Below are positions 1 to 7,982 of a stretch of DNA of 12,679 nt, one piece after another (within the stretch, counting starts at the first letter, position 1; every line of letters begins with the position of its first letter). This DNA comes from Ahrensia sp. GTDB taxonomy: Bacteria; Pseudomonadota; Alphaproteobacteria; Rhizobiales; Rhizobiaceae. The position numbers and the translations under genes were made by a program. The notes below the pieces were generated by a model, which saw only the letters and a program-made list of their open reading frames with translations, searched no databases and was not told the origin of the DNA. The stretch lies in the NCBI GenBank assembly GCA_003233475.1, contig QILU01000227.1, positions 1 through 12,679 on the forward strand, in the 5' to 3' direction.

Positions 1-1313
1 TATGCTGGCTTTGAAACCCGCTCATCCACGCTCCGGAACGTTTAGAAGGACGGGCAAAATAGTCTGCAAGAAACATCGCCCGATGGCTGCCGTCTTTGCT
101 CAGCACTTCAAACACCCGCACATCGGGATGATAGGCTTTGGCGTTTTTGCGCTCCTCAATAGTGATGCCAAACAGCCTGTTTGCAACATCAAAACTTGCG
201 GCAATGATATTGTCCAACATGAGATAAGGTTTCAGTTCTGCTTCATTAAAGGCAAATTTTTCCCCCCGCAGCTTTTCCGTGTAAAACCGCCAGTCCCACG
301 GGGCAACGCCGTGGTTTGCATCGGAACGGGCGATCAATTCCTCCAACTCTTTTTCTTCTTGGGCCGCCTTATTCTTCTTGGGCCGCCTTATCAATCGCCT
401 TTTCCCAAACCGCCTCCAGCAGTTCAATTACCGCAGCAGGTTTTTTAGCCATTTGAATATCGAGTTTGAAGTCTGCGAAACTATCGAATCCCAACAGTCT
501 TGCTTTTTCCTGTCGCAGAGCAACGGTCTGTTTGACATTGTTTAGATTATCACTCTCGCCACCGTTTCCCCCCCGCGCCGTCCACGCCTTAAAAGCTTTT
601 TCACGCAACTGGCGATGTTCAGAAAAAATCAAAAACGGCTCTATTATTGAGCGGGAGAGGGTAACAGCATGTTTCCCTCCATGCCCCCGTTCATCTGCCA
701 CTGATTTCATAGCACTAATCAAAAAGTCCGGCAGGCCAGCAAGATCGTCTTTGTTTTCAAGAATCAGAATCCAATCTTTCTCATCTTTCAAGATATTTTG
801 CGAAAAGCTGGCCCCAAGCACGGCAAGTTCCGCATTAATTTCCGCCAATTGGGCCTGCTGCTTGTCTTCAAGCCCCGCACCCCCGCGGACAAAACCCTGC
901 CAACTGCGCTCCAGTACCCGTTCCTGTTCTTTACTCAAACCCAATTCTTTGCGCCCCTGCCACAAGGCGTCCACCCGTGCGAACAAGTCTTTATTGGCGG
1001 CAGTTTCAGAACTGTGTTTGGAAAGTTTCGGCGCAATTTCGCGCTCCAGCTTACGCATCACATCATCGCTGTTGGAGCCAATTAAATTCCAGAACAACGC
1101 AGAAACCCGGTGCAATTTATCGCCACACAACTCCAATGCCTGAATGGTATTTTCAAAGCTAGGCGCATCGCTATTTTCCGCAATCCCGTTGATTTCCACC
1201 CTGTGGCTGGATAGGGCCACATCAAAAGCTGCGGCATAATCAGCACTCTTGATTTTACCAAATTCCGGCAATCCAAACGGGCCATTCCAAGTGAAGATAT
1301 TCTTATTGATCAT
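1..1313 (-). pseudogene. dcp: M3-family peptidyl-dipeptidase (Dcp-like), frameshifted and cut by the window edge
   Basis: This is a cytoplasmic zinc oligopeptidase of family M3 (Dcp/oligopeptidase A type), which degrades short peptides. The first 314 codons (1313 down to 369) match the helical N-terminal part of Dcp: LPEFGKI near residue 15, SFENTI near 52 and IIEPFLIFSEHRQLREKAF near 223. The frame ends at a TAA (369-371) created by a 19-bp tandem duplication. Past the duplication the frame changes and the protein continues without a stop to base 1, with hallmark M3 sequence: PWDWRFY, LDNIIAASFDVANRLFG, YHPDVRVFEV and SKRSGAWMSGFQSQH. Deleting one repeat copy gives 431 uninterrupted codons, consistent with the first 60% or so of a roughly 680-residue enzyme. 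The zinc-binding HExxH lies beyond the window. The ATG follows the EVE gene by 10 bases with only a weak ribosome site (GAAAG), so it is probably co-transcribed. Family assignment is firm; Dcp rather than PrlC is likely. Loss of function is inferred. Confidence 0.9.
353..391. repeat. 19-bp perfect tandem duplication inside dcp
   Basis: The unit, read on the coding (minus) strand as TAAGGCGGCCCAAGAAGAA, occurs at 372-390 and again at 353-371; periodicity 19 holds across 353-391. Since 19 is not a multiple of three, the second copy shifts the frame, and its first three bases form the TAA that ends the peptidase frame. With a single copy the protein reads KAAQEEKELEELIARSD and continues in frame. 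Confidence 0.97.
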
Positions 1314-1323
1314 TTTTTAACTT

Positions 1324-1761
1324 TCAAACCGGATTTAATGTATCGGGATTCAATCCACCCATATGGCACACTTCCTCCCACTCCGCTCGCTTAACCGGCT
1401 GTACAGATAGGCGCATAGAAGTCACCAGCGCCATATTGGACAGTTTTTTGTTAGCCTTCACTTCTTTCAGATCAACCGGGTTTGGAACATCAGCAAGTGC
1501 ACGAATATGAACACAATCCCAACGCTCATCGTCGATGGTGGAATCGGGGGCAGAAAGTTTTGATATCTCCGCCACCCCGACAATATTCAAGCCTTCATTG
1601 GAATGGTAAAAAAAAGCCCGGTCATCCAACTTCATCTCGCGCATATTATTCCGCGCCTGGTAATTGCGAATACCGTCCCACTCTTCTCCAGCCTTCCCTT
1701 TGGCCTTTTGCATTTCCCAGGACCATTTGAAAGGTTCGGACTTAAACAACCAGTATTGCAT
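1324..1761 (-). CDS. EVE domain-containing protein (PUA-like fold, YTH-related)
   Basis: This 145-residue single-domain protein belongs to the EVE family (formerly DUF55; related to human THYN1). EVE domains share the PUA/YTH-like fold and are thought to bind modified bases in nucleic acids. Family hallmarks are visible: the N-terminal YWLFKSEP, WDGIRNYQARNNMR at about residues 28-41, FFYHS at about 50-54, and a C-terminal stretch starting LSNMALVTSMRLSVQPV. Length is normal for the family. The ATG is preceded by a good ribosome site, GGAG, seven bases upstream. The gene sits 23 bases downstream of gpsA and 10 bases upstream of dcp, so it is probably part of the tsaD-gpsA transcript. Its exact ligand cannot be read from sequence. 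Confidence 0.93.
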   Translation of the reverse strand: MQYWLFKSEPFKWSWEMQKAKGKAGEEWDGIRNYQARNNMREMKLDDRAFFYHSNEGLNIVGVAEISKLSAPDSTIDDERWDCVHIRALADVPNPVDLKEVKANKKLSNMALVTSMRLSVQPVKRAEWEEVCHMGGLNPDTLNPV

Positions 1762-1784
1762 CTCAATCTCCGTATATTATTCGC

Positions 1785-2756
1785 TTAAGCTTCAATTTTT
1801 AAGGGGCGCGAAAGCAAGCGGGCCACCGCCTCTTCTGCTGATAATTTTTGCGCCAATACATCAACCACCATTTCAATAATTGGCACATCCACATTGTGAC
1901 GTCGAGCAAGCTCCAGGGCAATTTTTGCACTATGCACCCCTTCCGCAAGTGGCAAAGATTGCAATTCTTCCCCTAATCCTAATGCCAACCCATAGGAAAA
2001 ATTGCGCGATTGCGGGCTGGAGCAGGTAAGCACCAAATCCCCAAAACCGGAAAGACCGGTCATTGTTTCCGGTCGCCCCCCAAGCGCAACAGCAAGGCGA
2101 TTCAACTCGGCAAATCCGCGTGCGATAATTGCTGCTTCCGCACTCGCCCCCAACTCCAGTCCCCGCGCGGCACCTATCGCCAGCGCCATTATATTTTTTA
2201 ACGCCCCACCGGCTTCCACCCCGGTCACATCATCGCTGGCATATATTCGGAATCTCGGCGCCGATAATTTTTGTGCCAACGCCTGAGCATCCTCAATTTT
2301 GTTTGCCGCGAGGCTAACCGCAGTGGGCAATCCCCGGGTCACATCATGGGCAAAACTGGGGCCGGAAAGAACAGCTATTCGCGCGCGCTCAAAATAATTT
2401 TCAGCCAATTGATGCAACAACTTACCGCTTTTTTGATCAATCCCTTTGGCGCATAAAATCACCCAGGCATCTTGTTTCACAAGCAGTTGAATTTTTGCCG
2501 CAAGGTCTGCAAAGCTTTGAGCAGGAACCGCACACAAGATTATTCCTGCCTTACACGCCTGAGCAAGATTGTTTGTAGCCGTTAATTTATCAGGCAATTC
2601 AAGTTCGCCAAGATACGCCCTGTTACAATGCTCCCGATTTATCTCATTGACTGTATTTTCATCACGCCCCCAAAGTTCAACCCCTTCATTTTGACGGGCC
2701 AACATGGCGGCGAGCGCGGTTCCCCATGCGCCGGAACCAAGAACCGAAATACTCAT
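1785..2756 (-). CDS. gpsA: glycerol-3-phosphate dehydrogenase [NAD(P)+]
   Basis: This cytoplasmic enzyme reduces dihydroxyacetone phosphate to sn-glycerol 3-phosphate, the backbone precursor of phospholipids. The 323 residues are full length. The N-terminal Rossmann motif [10 protein letters not shown] is at residues 7-16, CAKGID at 102-107 (Lys104) and GPSFA at 132-136. The catalytic lysine is Lys187 in [12 protein letters not shown], and [11 protein letters not shown] at 237-247 is followed by the substrate-binding Arg-Asn pair at 251-252. The ATG overlaps the tsaD stop as ATGA (2753-2756), so translation is probably coupled to tsaD. All key residues seem present and no disruption is seen. 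The tsaD-gpsA pairing is common in alphaproteobacteria. Confidence 0.97.
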   Translation of the reverse strand: MSISVLGSGAWGTALAAMLARQNEGVELWGRDENTVNEINREHCNRAYLGELELPDKLTATNNLAQACKAGIILCAVPAQSFADLAAKIQLLVKQDAWVILCAKGIDQKSGKLLHQLAENYFERARIAVLSGPSFAHDVTRGLPTAVSLAANKIEDAQALAQKLSAPRFRIYASDDVTGVEAGGALKNIMALAIGAARGLELGASAEAAIIARGFAELNRLAVALGGRPETMTGLSGFGDLVLTCSSPQSRNFSYGLALGLGEELQSLPLAEGVHSAKIALELARRHNVDVPIIEMVVDVLAQKLSAEEAVARLLSRPLKIEA

Positions 2757-3862
2757 GCCTTCGCCCCTTTTTTGCCCTTACCAAATTGTTTCCCACTGCG
2801 TTCGGCAGCAAGAGGATCCAACGGCCAGCGTGGGCGAATCCCCTCATCTTTGATTTCCATTTTCAATATCAACCGCTCCACCCCCACCCAGGCGATCATT
2901 GCTGCATTATCGGTACACAATTCCTGCGGCGGCGCTATCCAGTTCCAATTTTTTAATTGGCTTAACCGTTGCAGCCTGTCCCGAAGATAAAAATTCGCTG
3001 CCACACCGCCGGCAACAATCAACGACCCGGAGCCACCAAATTGCTGTTCAAATTTTGTGAACGAGCGCGTCAGGCGATCTTCCAGTACATCCGCGACAGC
3101 GGCCTGAAACGATGCACATATGTTAGCCACGGTTTGGTCTCCCGGCTCGCTGGTCTCGACGGCTTTACGCACAGCGGTTTTTAATCCGGAAAACGACATG
3201 TCCAAAGTTTCTCTTCCCGAAAGCGGACGCGGCAGGGCGTAGGCTTTTGGATCGCCTTGCTTTGCAGCTTTTTCAACCTGCGGCCCGCCGGGATAAGGCA
3301 GGCCTAACAGTTTGGCGGTTTTGTCAAAGGCTTCTCCCAATGCATCATCAATCGTGGTGGACCAACGCTCATAATCCCCCACCCCCCGCACAAGCAGAAT
3401 TTGGCTATGCCCGCCGGAAACCAGCAACAACAGATAGGGAAATTTTATCCCATCGGTTAGTCGCGCAGTGAGCGCATGGCCCTCCAGATGATTGACCGTA
3501 ATCAGCGGCTTGTTGTGAACAGCCGCCAGCGCGCGCGCCGTCATGGTGCCCACAATCAACCCCCCGGCAAGGCCAGGGCCGGAAGTCACAGCGATTGCAT
3601 CAAGATCAACCAGTTTTAGTTCTGCCTGATTAAGCGCCGTTTCAATAACCCCGTCCAGAGCTTCCAAATGAGCACGCGCTGCAATTTCCGGCACCACCCC
3701 GCCAAAAGGTGCATGGTCTTCAATCTGGCTAAACACAACATTGGAAAGAATTTTTCCCATTCCACCATGACCATCATTCTGACTGCTGCTCACCACAACG
3801 CTTGCCGCAGTTTCATCGCAACTGGTTTCAATTCCCAAAACTGTTTTTTGGCTCGCCTTCAT
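2753..3862 (-). CDS. tsaD: tRNA N6-adenosine threonylcarbamoyltransferase
   Basis: TsaD transfers the threonylcarbamoyl group from the TsaC/TsaB-dependent intermediate to adenosine 37 of ANN-decoding tRNAs (t6A). Family motifs appear in order: [16 protein letters not shown] at the N-terminus, [24 protein letters not shown], the metal-binding HLEGH (histidines about 125 and 129 from this start), [51 protein letters not shown] and [14 protein letters not shown] chose the ATG at 3862, giving 369 residues, because the family normally begins just before [10 protein letters not shown]. An in-frame TTG at 3898 would add 12 residues of no family resemblance. Neither start has a well-spaced ribosome site; GAGG lies almost against the ATG. 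The gene is divergent from purH and first in the leftward group, with its stop overlapping the gpsA start. The C-terminus is lysine-rich ([13 protein letters not shown]). Confidence 0.96.
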   Translation of the reverse strand: MKASQKTVLGIETSCDETAASVVVSSSQNDGHGGMGKILSNVVFSQIEDHAPFGGVVPEIAARAHLEALDGVIETALNQAELKLVDLDAIAVTSGPGLAGGLIVGTMTARALAAVHNKPLITVNHLEGHALTARLTDGIKFPYLLLLVSGGHSQILLVRGVGDYERWSTTIDDALGEAFDKTAKLLGLPYPGGPQVEKAAKQGDPKAYALPRPLSGRETLDMSFSGLKTAVRKAVETSEPGDQTVANICASFQAAVADVLEDRLTRSFTKFEQQFGGSGSLIVAGGVAANFYLRDRLQRLSQLKNWNWIAPPQELCTDNAAMIAWVGVERLILKMEIKDEGIRPRWPLDPLAAERSGKQFGKGKKGAKA

Positions 3863-3990
3863 ACCTCGTGCGGTATCACCTTCAAACAAAAACGCCAACT
3901 TTCGGGGAGAACATTTTTCTTCACTGGACGAAACTCGTTTTGAAGCTCAAAAGACGCCCATCCCCACTGACCGAAAAATGAGCCCACCTG

Positions 3991-5609
3991 ATGGTAATAT
4001 CCACCCGTTCAATTCCTGCCCCGGATAAGGTCAAGATCAAACGTGCCTTAATATCGGTTTTCGATAAAACCAAATTAATTGAACTTGCCACCGCGTTGAC
4101 CAATCATGGAGTGGAATTACTTTCCACCGGCGGTTCAGCCAAAACATTAAAACAAGCCGGATTAAAGGTTACGGATGTTTCGGACGTTACAAAATTTCCC
4201 GAGATACTGGACGGGCGGGTAAAAACCCTGCACCCGGCCATTCACGGTGGCTTGCTCGCCATTCGCGATGCGGATGACCATAGGGCTGAAATGAAAGCTC
4301 ACAACATTGATGAAATCGACCTGTTGGTTTCCAACCTTTACCCGTTCAATGAGGTCATGAAATCTGGTGCAGCCGATGACGCCATCATTGAGAATATTGA
4401 TATTGGTGGCCCGGCCATGCTGCGCGCGGCGGCAAAAAACCATGCCTATGTGAGTGTGCTCACTTCACCCGATGAATACACCGGATTTATTCGTGAACTG
4501 GGCAAGGATTGTGTGACCACCTACGCCACCCGAAAGCGGCTGGCCCAGGCAGCATTTGCCCACACGGCGGCCTATGACGCGGCGGTATCCAACTGGATGG
4601 CACAGGTTTTTGAAATTGAAACACCCCCCCACCGTTCCATCGGCGGGGCATTGGTGCAAACCATGCGTTATGGGGAAAACCCCCACCAAAAGGCGGCGCT
4701 TTATGCCACTCCTGAGCTTCGCGCCGGGGTTACAACGGCGGAGCAAATTCAGGGAAAACAACTTTCCTATAACAACATCAATGACACGGATGCGGCCTTT
4801 GAGCTGATCAGTGAATTTGACCCGAAAACGAGCGCTGCGGTTGCCATTATCAAACACGCCAACCCATGCGGCGTGGCAATAGGAGACAATCTCACCTTAG
4901 CCTATCACGACGCTTTGGCTTGTGACCCCACTTCTGCATTTGGCGGCATCATTGCCATGAACCGCACGCTGGATGAAGAAGCGGCCAGGGCAATGGTGGA
5001 GATTTTCACCGAAGTAATTATCGCTCCGGATGCAACTGACGAAGCCCGCGCAGTGCTGGCGACAAAAAAGAATTTACGCCTGTTGCTCACCCACGGCCTG
5101 GCCGATCCCCGTGCTGAACGTCTGGCAGTAAAAACCGTATCCGGCGGCCTGCTGGTTCAAGCCCACGACACCGGTAATATTGATGATATTGAATTGAAAA
5201 CCGTCACCAAACGCGCTCCAACAGATGCCGAATTAACAGACCTGCGCTTTGCTTTCCAGGTGGCCAAACACGTCAAATCAAACGCCATTATTTATGTGAA
5301 AGACGGTGCAACCGTTGGGTTGGAATTGGGGCCGGACAGATGAGCCGGATTGATTCATCACGCATCGCCGCAAGAAAAGCAGAAGACGCGGCAACAGCTG
5401 CCGGTTGGGATAAACCCAAAACCATCGGATCAATAGTGGCTTCGGACGCCTTCTTCCCCTTCGCCGATGGCCTGCTTTCAGCGGCAGAAGCAGGTGCCAC
5501 CGCCATCATTCAGCCCGGCGGTTCCATGCGCGATGATGAGGTTATTAAAGCCGCCGATGATGCGGGTCTAGCCATGGTCTTCACCGGCATGCGCCATTTC
5601 AGGCATTAG
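3991..5609 (+). pseudogene. purH: bifunctional AICAR formyltransferase / IMP cyclohydrolase, frameshifted near the 3' end
   Basis: PurH catalyses the last two steps of de novo IMP synthesis in the cytoplasm: formylation of AICAR, then ring closure. The first frame (3991-5343, 450 codons) carries the MGS-like cyclohydrolase domain (ALISVFDKT at 19, STGGSAKTL at 45, [13 protein letters not shown] at 75-87) and most of the transformylase domain (RYGENPHQ at 226-233, catalytic KHANPCG from Lys288, SAFGGIIA at 315). After residue 442 a 5-bp tandem duplication shifts the frame, and the chain ends at TGA 5341-5343. The missing C-terminus lies in another frame at 5340-5609 (89 residues: [41 protein letters not shown]). 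Its ATG overlaps the premature stop as ATGA, so reinitiation making a split enzyme is conceivable. Removing one 5-bp copy restores [10 protein letters not shown] and a 537-residue protein. No strong ribosome site precedes the ATG, but its N-terminus fits the family. It may be nonfunctional, split, or an error. Confidence 0.92.
5314..5323. repeat. 5-bp tandem duplication (GTTGG x2) causing the purH frameshift
   Basis: GTTGG at 5314-5318 is immediately repeated at 5319-5323. As given, the frame reads [10 protein letters not shown] and stops. With one copy removed it reads [11 protein letters not shown], the strongly conserved PurH motif, and joins the C-terminal frame without a break. Confidence 0.93.
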
Positions 5610-6988
5610 AACACCTCAGCTGCGCCGTCGTTTGGCCCAGAATATTCATCTTTCACCATCGGCAAAAACAACAGCGCAATAATAAACAAAATAACAATAG
5701 GCAACATCCCGATACGCTGACTGCCGCTGATATCTGTAAACAAAGCGACCATAAAGGGCGCCAGAAAAGCTGTTGCGCGGCCCGACAGAGCGTAAAGCCC
5801 AAAGGCTTCGGTCATCCGGCCAGGCTCGGCCTGGTCAACCATCAAGGTGCGGGAAGCGGCTTGAATAGCACCGCCCGCAGCACCAATAAAGCAACCACAA
5901 ATATAAAACAATGTATTAGCAACCCCTTCGCTCACTGGTATAAACAGTGCATGGTTCCTATCGATTGAGATGATAACGAAGGTCGTAATAATGAGAATGA
6001 TAACGCTTGTTGTTACCACAAATTTCGGTCCAAATTTGGAATCTAAGCGACCACCTAACAGAGCTCCAAAAATGCCAACAAAAGCCGCCAAAATTCCAAA
6101 TACACCCACATCAACAATCGACCAGCCAAGCATGCCAATCGCATAAATTCCGCCAAAAGCATAAAGACCGTTCAACGCATCACGGTAAAGCATCGAAGAG
6201 CCGAGATACGCAAACAAAGATTTATTGGAAGGCAGGCGCTTGATGGTTTGCATCAAATCACTCAGCCCCTGTGAGATCGCCCCCGTTACTTTTTTCCGGC
6301 GGCGCACATCCGGGGTGAAAAGAAAGAGCGGAATAATAAAGATGATATACCAAATAGCGGCCAAGGGCCCCACTGCCCGCTCCCCTTCTTTAGCCGCAGC
6401 ATCAATGCCAAACATCGGTTCGGTGCCAATGAGAGTCAGCCCCTCATTGTTTGTTGCCATCGTTGCCAGAACAATAATCAAAGTAAGCAGACCAGCAACA
6501 TACCCTAACGCCCACGCATTACCCGACAAACGACCAAGCAGTGAGCGGGGCACCAGGTCCGGCATCATCGCGTTGTTAAACACTGCGGTAAATTCATAAC
6601 CGATAGTTGCAACAATAAAAGCGCCAAGAACAAAAGTGACAGAAGCTCCATCAATTGTATTGGGGACCGCCCACCAAAGAGAAAACACACCCGCAACTGC
6701 AAGCAGGGAGAAAGCAAATATCCAGGGTTTTCGAGGCCCCGTTGCATCTGCCACCGCCCCAAGTATAGGAGACATAATAGCGATGATAATTCCGGCAAGA
6801 GCGGTAGCATAACCCCAGGAGGCCTGTCCTTCTGTAGCACTTGAAGCAACAAACGCTGCAAAATACGGCCCGAAAATAAAAGTAATGATCAAGGTATGAA
6901 AAGGCTGGGCCGCCCAATCAAAAAGCATCCAGCTCCAAATACCTTTTTTCGATACCTTTTCTTTATGAATGTCTTCTTCTTCAATCAT
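5606..6988 (-). CDS. MFS transporter, UMF1/Atg22-like family
   Basis: This is a 460-residue inner-membrane protein with about 12 hydrophobic segments. The N-terminus [26 protein letters not shown] resembles the conserved start of the UMF1 branch of the major facilitator superfamily, related to yeast Atg22, which exports amino acids from the vacuole. [13 protein letters not shown] (about 97-109), after the second or third helix, is the usual MFS loop 2-3 motif. [11 protein letters not shown] (about 140-150), GNAWALGY and [28 protein letters not shown] (second half) also fit UMF1 proteins. A ribosome site, GGGAG, precedes the ATG at good spacing. The stop overlaps the convergent purH stop. Upstream, the terminator at 7072-7099 separates it from the BI-1 gene, so it probably has its own promoter in 6989-7071, where I see no convincing -35/-10 pair. 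Family is fairly sure; the substrate in bacteria is unknown. Confidence 0.85.
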   Translation of the reverse strand: MIEEEDIHKEKVSKKGIWSWMLFDWAAQPFHTLIITFIFGPYFAAFVASSATEGQASWGYATALAGIIIAIMSPILGAVADATGPRKPWIFAFSLLAVAGVFSLWWAVPNTIDGASVTFVLGAFIVATIGYEFTAVFNNAMMPDLVPRSLLGRLSGNAWALGYVAGLLTLIIVLATMATNNEGLTLIGTEPMFGIDAAAKEGERAVGPLAAIWYIIFIIPLFLFTPDVRRRKKVTGAISQGLSDLMQTIKRLPSNKSLFAYLGSSMLYRDALNGLYAFGGIYAIGMLGWSIVDVGVFGILAAFVGIFGALLGGRLDSKFGPKFVVTTSVIILIITTFVIISIDRNHALFIPVSEGVANTLFYICGCFIGAAGGAIQAASRTLMVDQAEPGRMTEAFGLYALSGRATAFLAPFMVALFTDISGSQRIGMLPIVILFIIALLFLPMVKDEYSGPNDGAAEVF

Positions 6989-7071
6989 ACCGCTCTCCCA
7001 GGCTGCTCAAATATCATTCCATGCCTTTGCGATAATTACCAGTCGATCCGAAGTGTTATTCAAACACAAAA

Positions 7072-7099
7072 AAAGGGCGCTCCAAATGGAGCGCCCTTT
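7072..7099 (-). terminator. intrinsic terminator after the BI-1/YccA gene
   Basis: This is a perfect 12-bp inverted repeat, AAAGGGCGCTCC at 7072-7083 and GGAGCGCCCTTT at 7088-7099, around an AAAT loop. On the minus strand it is followed by a run of seven T residues. It lies 22 bases beyond the stop codon of the gene at 7122-7853. In the plus direction only a short T run follows, so termination is mainly leftward. It isolates the BI-1 gene from the MFS gene downstream. Confidence 0.95.
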
Positions 7100-7121
7100 C
7101 TCAATTTAATTTCAACAGGGC

Positions 7122-7853
7122 TTAGTCGCGATTGCCCATGAAGTTAAGCAGGAACATGAACATGTTTACGAAGTTCAGATACAAGCTCAACGCACCCATG
7201 ATGGATGACTTAGCAATGGCTTCCGCATTCCCGGCCACCATTTCATAGGTGTTTTTCAAGCGCTGGGTATCGTAAGCAGTAAGACCTGCAAAGATCAGAA
7301 CACCAATCACGTTGATGGCGAAAGCCATGGCGGTGGAGGCCATGAACATATTCACGATCATCGCAATAATGAGGCCAAACAGACCCATCATCAAAAATGA
7401 ACCCATGCCGGAAAGGCTGCGTTTTGTGGTGTAGCCGTAAAGACTAAGCGCACCAAAAGAGGCCGCAGTTACAAAAAACGTTTGCACAATGCTTGGGATG
7501 TTAAACACCAGGAATATCCAGGACATGGAAACACCCATCACCGCAGCAAATGCGTAAAACATACCGGTTGCGGCAGTTTTAGAGAGCTTGTTGATGCCAA
7601 AAGAAATAACCATCACAAAGGCCAGCGGGGCCAGCATAATGACCCATTTGAACATGCTGTTATACAAGAAATTGGCAACATCGGGGTTATTAGAAGCCCA
7701 GGTGGCCATTCCAAAAGCGGCAACACCAGTTAGCCCGATGGCGCTTGCCATGTAATTGTAGATGCCCAGCATATAGCTGCGCAGGCCCTCGTCGATATCA
7801 GCGCGCGCGCCCGATTGAACGCGGCCCCGAAGTTGTTCTTTATAGTCAGCCAT
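7122..7853 (-). CDS. Bax inhibitor-1/YccA family membrane protein
   Basis: This is a 243-residue inner-membrane protein of the BI-1 (TMBIM, UPF0005) family. It has seven hydrophobic segments, at about residues 29-52, 69-87, 94-116, 122-141, 150-171, 174-194 and 219-239, and a short hydrophilic N-terminus. The conserved signature GVLIFAGLTAYDTQRLK is at about 184-200; its aspartate corresponds to the acidic residue implicated in pH-dependent calcium leak in BsYetJ. The E. coli relative YccA is a substrate and modulator of the FtsH protease, which suggests a role in membrane-protein quality control (inference here). The ATG is preceded by AAAGAGA at suitable spacing. A heat-shock-like promoter lies upstream and a strong terminator downstream, so it is probably a single-gene transcript. 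Family assignment is firm; cellular function is not established from sequence. Confidence 0.95.
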   Translation of the reverse strand: MADYKEQLRGRVQSGARADIDEGLRSYMLGIYNYMASAIGLTGVAAFGMATWASNNPDVANFLYNSMFKWVIMLAPLAFVMVISFGINKLSKTAATGMFYAFAAVMGVSMSWIFLVFNIPSIVQTFFVTAASFGALSLYGYTTKRSLSGMGSFLMMGLFGLIIAMIVNMFMASTAMAFAINVIGVLIFAGLTAYDTQRLKNTYEMVAGNAEAIAKSSIMGALSLYLNFVNMFMFLLNFMGNRD

Positions 7854-7913
7854 ATTGATTCTCTTTCAATGAGTATTGATTTGGGCAAAGCTTCGCACCC
7901 GAACTTGTTCATA

Positions 7914-7942
7914 ATATGAGGTATTTGGACCCCTGTTTCAAG
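7914..7942 (-). promoter_or_regulatory. candidate RpoH (sigma-32)-type promoter for the BI-1/YccA gene
   Basis: On the minus strand, CTTGAAA (7936-7942) is followed after 14 bases by CCTCATAT (7914-7921). This compares well with the sigma-32 pattern CTTGAAA / CCCCATnT, with one mismatch in the -10. A start site near 7907 would leave a leader of about 54 bases before the ATG at 7853. A sigma-70 reading (TTGAAA with CATATT at 17-base spacing) is also possible, so the sigma factor is a guess. Confidence 0.55.
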
Positions 7943-7982
7943 GGCAATCACACTTCATTACGCTACATGGTAAAAATAACAT

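Noticed and set aside
353..391. Programmed ribosomal frameshifting in dcp
   Set aside because: There is no slippery heptamer or downstream structure, and the frame change is fully explained by an exact tandem duplication.
2..448. A 148-codon open frame on the plus strand at the left edge
   Set aside because: It is antisense to the frameshifted continuation of dcp, whose minus-strand translation shows conserved peptidase motifs.
466..1143. A 225-codon open frame on the plus strand
   Set aside because: It lies antisense to dcp, is rich in Ser, Arg and Pro, has no recognisable domain, and the opposite strand carries clear M3 family motifs.
3863..3898. A TTG start for tsaD that adds 12 residues
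   Set aside because: The extra residues have no family counterpart and no ribosome site precedes the TTG; the ATG at 3862 gives the usual N-terminus.
4465..4857. A 130-codon minus-strand frame inside purH
   Set aside because: It is antisense to strongly conserved PurH sequence and has no recognisable protein features.
6565..6917. Leu- and Cys-rich minus-strand frames within the MFS gene
   Set aside because: They are out-of-frame readings of the membrane-protein coding sequence with no independent start signal.
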